Source: Bacteroides sp. (GTDB lineage Bacteria; Bacteroidota; Bacteroidia; Bacteroidales; Muribaculaceae). From it: a stretch of 57,711 nt of DNA. Within the stretch, counting starts at the first letter, position 1. Each line of letters starts with the position of its first letter. The DNA lies in the NCBI GenBank assembly GCA_014801225.1, contig JAAVEO010000029.1:1-57711 (forward strand). Direction: 5' to 3'. This document shows, one piece after another, positions 27,150 to 35,598 of the stretch. The position numbers and the translations under genes are program-made. The notes below the pieces were generated by a model. That model saw only the letters and a list, made by a program, of their open reading frames with translations. It searched no databases and was not told the origin of the DNA.

Positions 27150-27872
27150 TTATTCCTGTACCTTTAATGCTGTCAATAAAGTAAACTTGTTCATCTTGAT
27201 GCTCTGGAGGTTATCCATCACCATGTGGATAATATCAAAAGCTGTGTTCTGGTCAGCCTTGATCGCTACGCCTGTGCCGTCTTTAATCTTGTCGGCAAGT
27301 GTACTGTTCTCAGTCTGACGCATAGCTTTCATCCAGATCTGGAACTCAGTAGGACGGGTGTCGTCCTGATTCCAGGAGATGGGTATGCCGGTCTTATGGG
27401 CAGGATTTTCATCCTCACCGCTAAGCCAGTTGTCCATCAAGGTCTGGCCCTCCTGCTTTGATGCCAAGTCGAGGAATTCACCCATCTGGGCCATCGGCAC
27501 GCCGAATGTTCCCAATTTGGCGAAGGCCTCCTTCTGCTGCTTGGTGAAGCTGACTTTGTCCTTGTGAGTCTCATTGTAGATCTCACCGGCTCTCTGAAGA
27601 AGAGCCTGACGCATAGCGTCGTTGCCATAGGCCGCGCTTGTGTCATTATTCATTGTCAGCCAAACCTTACCCTGCGGGCTTACCAACACCTGTACGAAGT
27701 TGGTCTCCTGCACTTTCTCCTCGGATACCGACGCCGGTGTAATCACCGTGGTAGGCTCCTTCTGGAGGAAAGTTGAGGTAAGCATGAAGAAGGTAAGCAG
27801 AAGCACCGTCACGTCACTCATCGCGGTCATGTCGATGAATGTGCTCTTTTTTGCTATCTTTACTCTTCCCAT
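27150..27872 (-). CDS. ExbD-family biopolymer transport protein (first copy)
   Basis: A 240-aa protein with the membrane helix IDMTAMSDVTVLLLTFFMLT, which contains the expected Asp, then a periplasmic part with a large insert (about 65-165) before the C-terminal ExbD strand (GVAIKADQNTAFDIIHMVMDNLQ). It forms part of the proton-driven motor with the ExbB just upstream. Confidence 0.9.
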   Translation of the reverse strand: MGRVKIAKKSTFIDMTAMSDVTVLLLTFFMLTSTFLQKEPTTVITPASVSEEKVQETNFVQVLVSPQGKVWLTMNNDTSAAYGNDAMRQALLQRAGEIYNETHKDKVSFTKQQKEAFAKLGTFGVPMAQMGEFLDLASKQEGQTLMDNWLSGEDENPAHKTGIPISWNQDDTRPTEFQIWMKAMRQTENSTLADKIKDGTGVAIKADQNTAFDIIHMVMDNLQSIKMNKFTLLTALKVQE

Positions 27873-27937
27873 TGTGCTATTAACTGTTTGTCGGTTATTG
27901 AATCTGTAAGGGTATTCACCCTGCAGTCCCTACTGGA

Positions 27938-28783
27938 TTAGTGAGTGGCTGCGAAAGTGGCTACGATGCTGAAACCGATTTCGTCGATAGCGTAGGACAG
28001 ATTGTCGATCTTGTTGGTGAAGTAGTTGTAGGAGATAACGGCGAAGGCACCGGTGGAGATACCGAACGCTGTGTTCACAAGTGCCTCGGAGATACCTGTG
28101 GAGAGCTCTGTAGAGTCAGGAGAACCGGAGGATGCAAGAGCCTGGAAGGACTTGATCATACCCATAACGGTTCCGAGAAGACCTACGAGTGTACCGAGAG
28201 TTGTGAGGGTTGCCACGATGGGGAGGTTCTGGGAAAGTGAAGGCATCTCGAGAGCTGTAGCCTCCTCTACCTCGTTGCGGAGTGTAGTGAGCTTCTGCTC
28301 TTTGCTGAGAACTGTGTTGGCATCCATCTCTTTGTATTTCACGAGAGTGTTGTAAACAACGGAAGCCACGGAACCCTTCTGGTCCTTGCAACGCTTCATT
28401 GCGCCGTCGATGTTGTTGGCAGCGAGGTCAGCCTTGATGTCGGCAACGAATTTGGTAGTGTTGCCTTTGCCGGCTGCGGAGCTGAGGGCGATCCAACGCT
28501 CGATGGAGAGAACGATCACAGTGAGGAGAAGGGTCATCAGGATAGGCACGATGAAACCGCCTTTGTATACGGTACCGGCGAGGTTGATGGGGTGGCCCTC
28601 GGGATCGTTACCCTCGAAGTTGCCGGCGTAGCCCATACCGAAGATGTAGATACATACGGCGGCGATAGCGCAGGCGATGATCACGAAGAATGCGTTGCGG
28701 ATACCGCGTACATTGCTGATTTTCTCTTCCTTCTTAACTGCTGCAGGCTTGGGAGCCTGTACTCTTGGAGTTTGAGATTCCAT
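27938..28783 (-). CDS. MotA/TolQ/ExbB proton channel protein
   Basis: A 281-aa protein with three or four helices: one near 25-45, another near 85-105, and two in the C-terminal TolQ/ExbB core (LPIVATLTTLGTLVGLLGTVMGMIKSFQAL and EALVNTAFGISTGAFAVISYNYF). It forms the stator channel of the TonB-energising complex and is first in the operon. A promoter stands 187 nt upstream. Confidence 0.93.
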   Translation of the reverse strand: MESQTPRVQAPKPAAVKKEEKISNVRGIRNAFFVIIACAIAAVCIYIFGMGYAGNFEGNDPEGHPINLAGTVYKGGFIVPILMTLLLTVIVLSIERWIALSSAAGKGNTTKFVADIKADLAANNIDGAMKRCKDQKGSVASVVYNTLVKYKEMDANTVLSKEQKLTTLRNEVEEATALEMPSLSQNLPIVATLTTLGTLVGLLGTVMGMIKSFQALASSGSPDSTELSTGISEALVNTAFGISTGAFAVISYNYFTNKIDNLSYAIDEIGFSIVATFAATH

Positions 28784-28969
28784 AATGTGTCTGTTTGTTA
28801 GTTGTTATTTGATTTTTATGTTTTTGTGTTTGTCAAAGTTTTTCTGGTTACCGTTATTTTTGCTTAAAATATGCTGTATAACATATTTTGTGGGCTTTCA
28901 CCGGTGATTTCTTAAGGTTGGACGGCATCATCTGTGGAAGCCTCCTACTCCTTAGATGGTATGACATTG

Positions 28970-29000
28970 CAAAATTACTATATTTTTCCATTAATACAAT
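28970..29000 (-). promoter_or_regulatory. Promoter of the exbB-exbD-exbD-tonB operon
   Basis: TAATTTTG (28970-28977) with an ATTG -33 box (28997-29000) 19 nt upstream on the minus strand. Confidence 0.65.
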
Positions 29001-29123
29001 AATCGCGGGAAAAAAATTTTGATTGTTTTACGTTTTTTTTGTTTTGACACTGTTATTTTGTTCGTTTTTAGTCTGTCCAACCCGCTGTTAGACCTGTTGT
29101 CAGGTAGAAATTTGCAATTAAAA

Positions 29124-29149
29124 AAGCCGACCCATGGCTGGATCGGCTA
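29124..29149 (-). terminator. Terminator of pgk
   Basis: A 9-bp stem AGCCGATCC/GGGTCGGCT (one G-T pair) with a 6-nt loop, followed on the minus strand by TTTTTTAATT, 28 nt after the pgk stop. Confidence 0.82.
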
Positions 29150-29176
29150 TTTTATATATAATTAAGGTGAAAGATA

Positions 29177-30427
29177 TTATTTCTCGATTGCCGCGATACC
29201 GGGGAGTGTCTTGCCCTCGATAGCTTCAAGGAGGGCTCCGCCACCGGTGGAAACGTAGCTTACGCTGTCGGCCAGACCGAATTTGTTGACGCAGGCTACG
29301 GAGTCGCCACCGCCCACAAGAGAGAAGGCTCCGTTGTCAGTAGCTTCTACGATAGCCTCGGCGATTGCCTTGGAACCTGCGGTGAAGTTATCGAATTCGA
29401 ATACTCCGGCAGGACCGTTCCAAAGGATAGTCTTGGCGGGAAGTATCACCTCACGGAATGCCTTGATGCTTTCCGGACCGGCATCAAGACCTTCCCATCC
29501 GGCGGGAATCTCTTTTACGGAGCATATCTGAGTGTTAGCGTCGTTGCTGAAGGCATCGGCAGCCACGCAGTCAGTACCGAGAACGAGGTTGACTCCTTTC
29601 TCTTTTGCTTTCTTCATGATATCGAGTGCGAGATCAAGCTTGTCGTTCTCACAGATGGAGTCGCCTACATTCCCTCCCATGGCTTTTGCGAAAGTATAGG
29701 TCATACCGCCGCAGAGGATGAGATTGTCCACCTTGTCCATGAGATTTTCAATAATACCGATTTTGGTAGATACCTTGGAGCCGCCCATGATAGCTGTGAA
29801 AGGACGCTTGATATCCTTGAGGATTGCGTCTACAGCCTTTACTTCTTTCTCCATCAGGAAACCGAGCATTTTGTCGTTCTTGTCGAAATAGTCGGCTATG
29901 ACTGCTGTGGAAGCATGCTTGCGGTGAGCTGTGCCGAAGGCATCGTTCACGTATACATCGGCATATCCGGCGAGAGTCTTGGCGAATTCTTTCTGACGCT
30001 CTTTCATCTCTTTGGCTGCCTCTGCGTAGGCGGGATCGGCTTTGTCGATTCCTACGGGTTTACCCTCCTCTTCAGGGTAGAAACGGAGATTCTCCAGAAG
30101 AAGTACCTCTCCCGGCTTGAGTTCCTTGGCTGCCTCGGCTGCCTTCATGCAGTCAGGCACGAATTTTACGTCTGTGCCAAGGGCTTTCGCTACTGCTTCG
30201 CGAATCTGGGAGAGACTGAGTTTCTCATTGACTTTCCCTTTGGGCTTACCCATGTGAGACATGAGGATAAGACTGCCGCCGTCAGCGAGGATTTTCTTAA
30301 GAGTGGGGAGCGCACCGCGGATACGGGTGTCGTCAGTAATGTTGCCGTTCTCGTCAAGGGGAACATTGAAGTCTACACGTACAATCGCGCGTTTGCCGGC
30401 GAAGTTGTAGTTGTCGATACTTGCCAT
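29177..30427 (-). CDS. pgk: Phosphoglycerate kinase
   Basis: A 416-aa glycolytic enzyme transferring phosphate from 1,3-bisphosphoglycerate to ADP. Signatures: [27 protein letters not shown] split over residues 13-39, [23 protein letters not shown], and the nucleotide-binding [18 protein letters not shown] and [15 protein letters not shown]. The length is normal. It has its own promoter and terminator. Confidence 0.97.
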   Translation of the reverse strand: MASIDNYNFAGKRAIVRVDFNVPLDENGNITDDTRIRGALPTLKKILADGGSLILMSHMGKPKGKVNEKLSLSQIREAVAKALGTDVKFVPDCMKAAEAAKELKPGEVLLLENLRFYPEEEGKPVGIDKADPAYAEAAKEMKERQKEFAKTLAGYADVYVNDAFGTAHRKHASTAVIADYFDKNDKMLGFLMEKEVKAVDAILKDIKRPFTAIMGGSKVSTKIGIIENLMDKVDNLILCGGMTYTFAKAMGGNVGDSICENDKLDLALDIMKKAKEKGVNLVLGTDCVAADAFSNDANTQICSVKEIPAGWEGLDAGPESIKAFREVILPAKTILWNGPAGVFEFDNFTAGSKAIAEAIVEATDNGAFSLVGGGDSVACVNKFGLADSVSYVSTGGGALLEAIEGKTLPGIAAIEK

Positions 30428-30748
30428 TTTTGGATTCTTTTTTAGTAAGTTCTTGATTTACCTGTAGTTTGTCTTGTCATTTGCTTTCTCACAAAAATCT
30501 GTATTAAGCAGATCTTGCGGGAAATGAATCTGACTTAGACTCTACAAAATTAGATATTTATTTCTCTTTCTGCAAATAAAAGAGGAGAAATTCGGCTTTT
30601 TGCATTAATTTTGCTTCCGAATTTATTGAGTAATGGGAATGGTATACCTTCCTCTGGTGCTTCTCATGCATCTCGGTAGGTATTGACGATTCTCTGCGTC
30701 TCTATAGATTAAACAAATTATATCCCGTTTTTATCATAACATTTGAAA
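30428..30748. other. Divergent intergenic region between pgk and the kinase-RapZ gene
   Basis: No ORF. It holds the pgk promoter (30545-30576) and a plus-strand -7-like TAATTTTG (30606-30613) without a clear -33, then a 130-nt leader for the rightward operon. Confidence 0.5.
30545..30576 (-). promoter_or_regulatory. Consensus promoter of pgk
   Basis: TTTG (30573-30576) and TAATTTTG (30545-30552) on the minus strand are 20 nt apart; the leader is about 110 nt. Confidence 0.77.
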
Positions 30749-32227
30749 ATGATTGATATCAAATCTTCGTTGCCGTCATCTCCTTTACTGCCGTCATCTC
30801 TCCCACATTCGCTTATAGCTTTGTATGAATCTTGGGCGGGATGTAGCCCTGATATGGCCGTGCGTCTTTTAGGGGCCGGGTCCGACAGGATATATTGGCG
30901 ATTGTCTTCACCAGGCAAGTCGGCTGTCGGAGTAATTGCGGATAATGAAGCCGAGGCCCGGGCTTTTGTGGATTTGGCTCGTTGTTTTCATGCCAATGGT
31001 ATAGCGGTCCCGGAGATATATGGTGAATGTTGGAATCCAAACGAGTGCGTTTACCTCCAGCAAGATTTGGGAGACAATGATCTTTTGTCTCTGCTTTCTT
31101 CTCCGGATGCGGAATCATTGTTGGAAAAGTCGATGATTTCGCTCTCAAGGATGCAGACTTTGCCGGCAGTGGAATGGGAGAGGTGTGTGGCGTTTCCCCC
31201 TTTGTCGGAGCGACAGGTGATGTGGGATCTCAACTATTTCAAGTACGCATATCTCAAGCCGGCCGGTATCTCCTTTTCCGAAGATCGTCTTGAGGATGAT
31301 TTCAGTTCGTTATGTGCGGCTGTCCTGTCAATCCCCTCCGAGTGTAACGGATTTATGATGAGAGATTGTCAAAGCCGAAATGTGATGGTGTCGGATGGTA
31401 CTCCTTATTGGATTGATTTTCAAGGGGGGCGTCGAGGCCCGGCTCTCTATGATGCCGTTTCCTTCATATATCAAGCGCGGGCCGGATTTACGGCTGATCT
31501 CCGGAAAAGATTATTGGAAGTCTATTCCGATTCTTTCTGTAAATTGAGGACTGTCGATAGGGAGGTGTTTTTGTCTGCCCTTCCTGTGCTTCGTCTCTTC
31601 CGAGCTCTTCAGGTGATGGGAGCGTATGGATTCCGCGGTCTTGTGCAGCATCGTTCTCATTTTATCGTTAGTATTCCTCAGGCTCTTGCCAATCTTTCAG
31701 AACTTGTGGAAGAAGGTGCTGTGGACGGTTATCCCGAACTTATGAGAGTGATACGGACTCTTATTGATGATTCCCGCTTCCGTATGCCCGAAGCCAAAGG
31801 ATTGGAAGTTAAGGTGTACAGTTTCTCATATAAGAAAGGTTATCCCGATGATTTCACAGGTAATGGGGGAGGATTTATGTTTGATTGCCGGGCTCTTCCC
31901 AATCCCGGTCGTTATGACGAATATAAACAGCTTACCGGCCTTGATCTTCCGGTCATTGATTTTCTGAAGAAATATAAGGAGATCGACGATTATATCTCTC
32001 ATGTGAAAGCTCTTGTCGGCCCTGCGGTGAAGCGCTACCTTGAAAGGGGATTCACCTCCTTGCAGGTTGGCTTCGGATGTACCGGGGGCCAGCATCGTTC
32101 CGTATATTGCGCGGAGACTGTCTCGGCTTGGCTTGCTGCCGAATATCCTGACGCTCGTGTGTCGGTATGTCATCGTGAACGTGGTGTGGCGAGTGTGAAG
32201 AGTGAAGGAAAGGGGGTGCGGAAATGA
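30749..32227 (+). CDS. AmgK-like sugar kinase fused to a RapZ C-terminal domain
   Basis: A 492-aa two-domain protein. Residues about 10-330 form an aminoglycoside-phosphotransferase-like kinase resembling AmgK, the anomeric MurNAc/GlcNAc kinase. It has the catalytic-loop RDCQSRNVMV (Asp206) and metal-binding WIDFQGGRRGPALYDAVSF (Asp223). Residues about 355-485 match the RapZ C-terminal domain: SFSYKKGYP, FDCRALPNPGRYDEYK, TGLDLPVIDFL and GCTGGQHRSVYCAE (about 443). In E. coli this domain senses glucosamine-6-phosphate. The RapZ N-terminal P-loop domain is absent. The ATG at 30749 is preferred over the upstream TTG. The stop overlaps the start of the MurU-like gene. The role in cell-wall amino-sugar recycling is inferred. 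Confidence 0.82.
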   Translation: MIDIKSSLPSSPLLPSSLPHSLIALYESWAGCSPDMAVRLLGAGSDRIYWRLSSPGKSAVGVIADNEAEARAFVDLARCFHANGIAVPEIYGECWNPNECVYLQQDLGDNDLLSLLSSPDAESLLEKSMISLSRMQTLPAVEWERCVAFPPLSERQVMWDLNYFKYAYLKPAGISFSEDRLEDDFSSLCAAVLSIPSECNGFMMRDCQSRNVMVSDGTPYWIDFQGGRRGPALYDAVSFIYQARAGFTADLRKRLLEVYSDSFCKLRTVDREVFLSALPVLRLFRALQVMGAYGFRGLVQHRSHFIVSIPQALANLSELVEEGAVDGYPELMRVIRTLIDDSRFRMPEAKGLEVKVYSFSYKKGYPDDFTGNGGGFMFDCRALPNPGRYDEYKQLTGLDLPVIDFLKKYKEIDDYISHVKALVGPAVKRYLERGFTSLQVGFGCTGGQHRSVYCAETVSAWLAAEYPDARVSVCHRERGVASVKSEGKGVRK

Positions 32228-32958
32228 AGGCGATGATTCTTGCGGCAGGACTTGGCACACGTTTGCGACCTTGGACACTTTCTCACCCGAAAGCTCTTGT
32301 CCCTGTGGGGGGTGTCCCGATGCTCAAGCGTGTTATAGAACGTCTGAGAGATGAGGGTGTTGATGAGATTGTCATTAACGCGCACCATTTTGCTTCTCAG
32401 ATTATAGATTATCTTCATGATAATGATTTCGGAGTCAAGACTGTAGTCAGTGATGAATCAGATAATCTTCTCGATACGGGTGGTGGGCTTCTCAAGGCGC
32501 TTCCTCTCTTGGATTCTGCCGACGATATGCCCTTTCTTGTCCACAATGTAGATATTCTCAGCGATGCTCCTTTGCGCAAACTCTACGAGACTAATATTAA
32601 GTCAGGCAGGGGAGCCACTCTTCTTGTTAGCCCACGGGAATCATCGCGTCGTCTTATATTTTCTGAGGATATGCTTTTGCGAGGCTGGCGGGATAATGCT
32701 TCCGGTAAGTTGCGTCCTGATGGTTTTGTGCCGCAAGCCGGTATGTCGGATTACGCATTCAGTGGGATTTATGTAGCACGCCCTTCCCTGATACACGACA
32801 TGTGCGCTCTCGGGTTGGAAGGGAAATTCGGAGTAATGGATTATTTCCTTCATCCTGACAGAATTGCCGAGATAGAGGGAATGTCGCTCCCTTCTCTCAA
32901 GATTATAGACATAGGAAAGCCTGCGACTCTGTCGCAGGCTAACATATTGTTTTCATAA
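32224..32958 (+). CDS. MurU-like sugar-1-phosphate nucleotidyltransferase
   Basis: A 244-aa protein with the nucleotidyltransferase signature MKAMILAAGLGTRLRPWTL and SHPKALVPVGG, plus LDTGGGLLKALPLL, the metal-binding VHNVDILSD and YAFSGIYV. It resembles MurU (MurNAc-1-phosphate uridylyltransferase) and related mannose-1-phosphate guanylyltransferases. Translational coupling (ATGA) with an AmgK-like kinase favours a MurU role: sugar, kinase, sugar-1-P, UDP-sugar. The substrate is inferred. Confidence 0.8.
   Translation: MKAMILAAGLGTRLRPWTLSHPKALVPVGGVPMLKRVIERLRDEGVDEIVINAHHFASQIIDYLHDNDFGVKTVVSDESDNLLDTGGGLLKALPLLDSADDMPFLVHNVDILSDAPLRKLYETNIKSGRGATLLVSPRESSRRLIFSEDMLLRGWRDNASGKLRPDGFVPQAGMSDYAFSGIYVARPSLIHDMCALGLEGKFGVMDYFLHPDRIAEIEGMSLPSLKIIDIGKPATLSQANILFS
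32918..32940 (+). terminator. Hairpin within the 3' end of the MurU-like gene
   Basis: A perfect 10-bp stem AGCCTGCGAC/GTCGCAGGCT with a 3-nt loop, followed by AACATATTGTTTTC. It lies inside the last codons, so it probably serves as an intrinsic terminator overlapping the CDS. Confidence 0.55.
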
Positions 32959-32977
32959 CGGTGCGGAATTTTGTGAG

Positions 32978-33172
32978 TCAATGCGCGTGGGTGTCATGAC
33001 GTGTGAACAGATTCTCATGCTTGGAAGCATTAAACTGGAATACACATCCTATGATGAGGAACAGGACTGCGATACCCCCGAGCCACCATGTCAGAGCCAC
33101 CCCCGTAGTGAAGCAGGAAATGATAAGGAGTATAGATCCGATTACATAACTGATGATTGATAGTGCTTTCAT
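32978..33172 (-). CDS. Small two-helix membrane protein
   Basis: A 64-aa protein with two hydrophobic helices (LSIISYVIGSILLIISCFTTG and WWLGGIAVLFLIIGCVFQF) and a His-rich end (TRHDTHAH). It is leftward, between the MurU-like gene and prfA. Length, hydrophobicity and spacing favour a real gene, but no homologue is recognised. Confidence 0.55.
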   Translation of the reverse strand: MKALSIISYVIGSILLIISCFTTGVALTWWLGGIAVLFLIIGCVFQFNASKHENLFTRHDTHAH

Positions 33173-33226
33173 AATATTTCTGTTTTTAATGATTATTGAT
33201 AAAGGTTTATTTTGATACTAAAACAA

Positions 33227-33262
33227 ATCTGTCGCCCGATGGGTTGAGCCCCGGGCGACAGA
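33227..33262 (-). terminator. Terminator of prfA
   Basis: An 11-12-bp stem TCTGTCGCCCG/CGGGCGACAGA with a 12-nt loop, 20 nt past the prfA stop, followed by TTTGTTTTAG on the minus strand. Confidence 0.82.
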
Positions 33263-33281
33263 TTTTTATGGGATTGAGGTA

Positions 33282-34391
33282 TTAAAGTTCGGAAGCTTTA
33301 AGTTTCTCTGCATTCTCAGCTACGATAAGACGGTCGATACATTCCTCGATATCGCCGTTGATAAATGAGTCAAGGTTGTACACCGTATAGTTGATCCGAT
33401 GGTCGGTCATACGTCCCTGAGGAAAATTGTATGTACGGATTTTGGCGGAGCGGTCGCCGGTACTTACCATCGTGCGTCGCTTGCTCGCGATGTCATCAAG
33501 ATATTTTTGGTGTTCCTTATTATATATAAAACTTCTGAGACGCGATAGAGCTCGCTCTTTATTCTTGGGTTGATCACGGGTCTCGGTGCATTCGATTAGA
33601 ATCTCCTCTACTATGCCTGTGACGGGATTTTTCCAGTTATAACGAAGACGCACTCCGGATTCCACCTTATTTACATTCTGTCCGCCGGCTCCGCCCGAAC
33701 GGAATGTATCCCATTTGATTTCTCCTTCATGGATCTCTACTTCAAATTCTTCAGCCTCGGGAAGTACGGCCACTGTGGCTGCGGATGTATGTACACGCCC
33801 TTGGGTCTCCGTAGCCGGTACGCGTTGCACACGGTGGACACCGCTCTCATATTTCATCACTCCGTACACACCCTCGCCGGTAAGAGTGAAGATAATCTCC
33901 TTGAACCCTCCTACGGCTCCTTCAGACATTGATGAGACAGCCAATTGCCAACCCTTTTTCTCCGCGAATTTCTGATACATTCTGAAAAGGTCGCCGGCGA
34001 AAAGGGCTGCTTCGTCTCCACCCGTGCCGCCACGAATCTCCACTATGCAGTTCTTACTGTCGTCCGGGTCGGCCGGGATTAGTAGCAGTTTTATCTCTTC
34101 CTCCATACGGGGGAGGGCTGCCTGCGCTTCTTCCAGATCCTCCTTGGCCAATTCCCTCATCTCCTCATCCGCTTCCTCCGCCAATATGGCGCGGGCCTCG
34201 GAAATACTGTCAAGGGCTTTACGATAAGATGATGTGGCCTGTGTGAGTTTCTCCAGATCTCGGTATTCTTTCGTCAGTTTCACATACCGTTGACGGTCGG
34301 CTATGACAGCAGGGTCACTGATAAGAGTGGATACCTCCTCGAATCTGGAATCAATACCCTCAAGCCGGCTAAGGAGTGGATTATCGCTCAT
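33282..34391 (-). CDS. prfA: Peptide chain release factor 1
   Basis: A 369-aa RF1 that reads UAA and UAG at the ribosomal A site. It contains the GGQ motif in FRSGGAGGQNVNKVESGVRL, which triggers peptidyl-tRNA hydrolysis, and RIVEIRGGTGGDEAALFAGDL-type motifs just before. The frame stays open to 34541, but the ATG at 34389-34391 (MSDNPLLSRLEGID) gives the family length. The longer version would overlap the divergent TraB gene. A TAATTTTG -7 element is at 34422-34429. Confidence 0.95.
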   Translation of the reverse strand: MSDNPLLSRLEGIDSRFEEVSTLISDPAVIADRQRYVKLTKEYRDLEKLTQATSSYRKALDSISEARAILAEEADEEMRELAKEDLEEAQAALPRMEEEIKLLLIPADPDDSKNCIVEIRGGTGGDEAALFAGDLFRMYQKFAEKKGWQLAVSSMSEGAVGGFKEIIFTLTGEGVYGVMKYESGVHRVQRVPATETQGRVHTSAATVAVLPEAEEFEVEIHEGEIKWDTFRSGGAGGQNVNKVESGVRLRYNWKNPVTGIVEEILIECTETRDQPKNKERALSRLRSFIYNKEHQKYLDDIASKRRTMVSTGDRSAKIRTYNFPQGRMTDHRINYTVYNLDSFINGDIEECIDRLIVAENAEKLKASEL

Positions 34392-34421
34392 ATATTTACT
34401 TGCTTCTTGATTTTTATATTG

Positions 34422-34429
34422 CAAAATTA
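34422..34429 (-). promoter_or_regulatory. -7 promoter element for prfA
   Basis: TAATTTTG on the minus strand, 30 nt before the prfA ATG, without a clear -33 TTTG. It supports the 34391 start over the longer frame. Confidence 0.45.
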
Positions 34430-34534
34430 GTATTTTTCCCCCGAATGTGCTAATTTCGCGAATAAGTTGATTCTTCAGTGCTTGTTGAAGCTCTGAGTAT
34501 TCCCTGTAAAGATCATTATAATCATTGACGCAAT

Positions 34535-35437
34535 ATGACAATTTCCATGAAATCGTTAGGTAGATTAGCCGTCATGCGGGCGGTTATCTTAACGTTGCTT
34601 GTAATCATTCCTTCTATCGTATATGCCCAGATATTCTATAAGGTGGAGGGAAAAGGTATGAAGTCGCCCTCCTATATTTTCGGCACACATCATCTTGCTC
34701 CCCTCTCAGTGCTCGATGATATTCCGGAAGTGACGGAGGCCTTTTCTGAATCGGAGACGGTAGTCGGTGAGATAGAGATGAGCGATATGGCTGCGAGTGC
34801 ATTGGTGCTTCAGAAATATATGATGGCTCCTTCTGACAGTACATTGATGGATATCTATGGGAAGGATGAATTCGACCGTCTGAACAAGGAATTTAAGAAA
34901 TGGTCAGGTGGTCTTGACCTTACTTTCTTCAATCAGTTCAAGCCCATGGTGGCAAGCGCTACGGTCGGTGCGTCGATGGTGGCGGAAAATCTTCCCGGAG
35001 TTACTCCGGGTGAACAGCTCGATACGTATTTTCAGACCGTAGGCGTGCAGGCCGGAAAACGAGTAGCCGCTCTGGAGACAATCGAGGAGCAGAGTGAATT
35101 CCTCTTTAATAGCGTGAGTATCGCCGATCAGGGAAAGGCGTTTAAGGAGCAACTTGACAATCCTGAAAAATCAATGGATGAGGCGCGTATGTTAAATGAA
35201 TGTTACTTCTCCCATGATATCGACAGATTGCTTGGGGCGACAGTGGCAGAGAGCGAGAATCCCGAATTTTTCGAGACCATACTCTATAAGCGTAATTCCA
35301 ATTGGTTGGAGCGCTTGCCGGCAATCCTGGAGGATGGCTCCGCTTTCATAGCAGTCGGGGCTCTTCATTTGGCTGGACCACGCGGTGTTATTTCCGGCCT
35401 TAGGAATATGGGGTATGAAGTCACTCCAATACGCTGA
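34535..35437 (+). CDS. TraB/GumN family protein
   Basis: A 300-aa exported protein with a signal peptide (AVILTLLVIIPSIVYAQ) and the TraB/GumN (PrgY-like) signature KVEGKGMKSPSYIFGTHHLA. The usual Glu-rich motif follows, and the C-terminal LEDGSAFIAVGALHLAGPRGVI is the second conserved motif. Some relatives are metal-dependent proteases, but function in this subgroup is unknown. It is divergent from prfA. ATG at 34547 (MKSLGR) is an alternative start. Confidence 0.88.
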   Translation: MTISMKSLGRLAVMRAVILTLLVIIPSIVYAQIFYKVEGKGMKSPSYIFGTHHLAPLSVLDDIPEVTEAFSESETVVGEIEMSDMAASALVLQKYMMAPSDSTLMDIYGKDEFDRLNKEFKKWSGGLDLTFFNQFKPMVASATVGASMVAENLPGVTPGEQLDTYFQTVGVQAGKRVAALETIEEQSEFLFNSVSIADQGKAFKEQLDNPEKSMDEARMLNECYFSHDIDRLLGATVAESENPEFFETILYKRNSNWLERLPAILEDGSAFIAVGALHLAGPRGVISGLRNMGYEVTPIR

Positions 35438-35518
35438 TTATTGCAAAGGATATATTGGTAAATATGTCAGAATTATTGGTCAAAAAGTCTGAAAAATTCC
35501 AATATTTTTCTAATAATT

Positions 35519-35548
35519 TTTGTATACTCTTTTTTTTGGCTAATTTTG
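35519..35548 (+). promoter_or_regulatory. Promoter of the tryptophanase gene
   Basis: TTTG (35519-35522) and TAATTTTG (35541-35548), 18 nt apart. The leader is about 43 nt, too short for a TnaC-type leader peptide. Confidence 0.65.
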
Positions 35549-35598
35549 ATTCCGATTCCTGATACAGACTCAACAACCAAACAACAATATATATAACC

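Larger units (their letters stand above)
28784..29176. other. Intergenic region between exbB and pgk
   Basis: No gene seen. It holds the exbB promoter and leader, then the pgk terminator. The 29001-29120 stretch is T-rich, with no recognisable element. Confidence 0.6.

Noticed and set aside
35549..35598. TnaC-like leader peptide for tryptophanase
   Set aside because: The leader is about 43 nt and has no Trp-containing short ORF.
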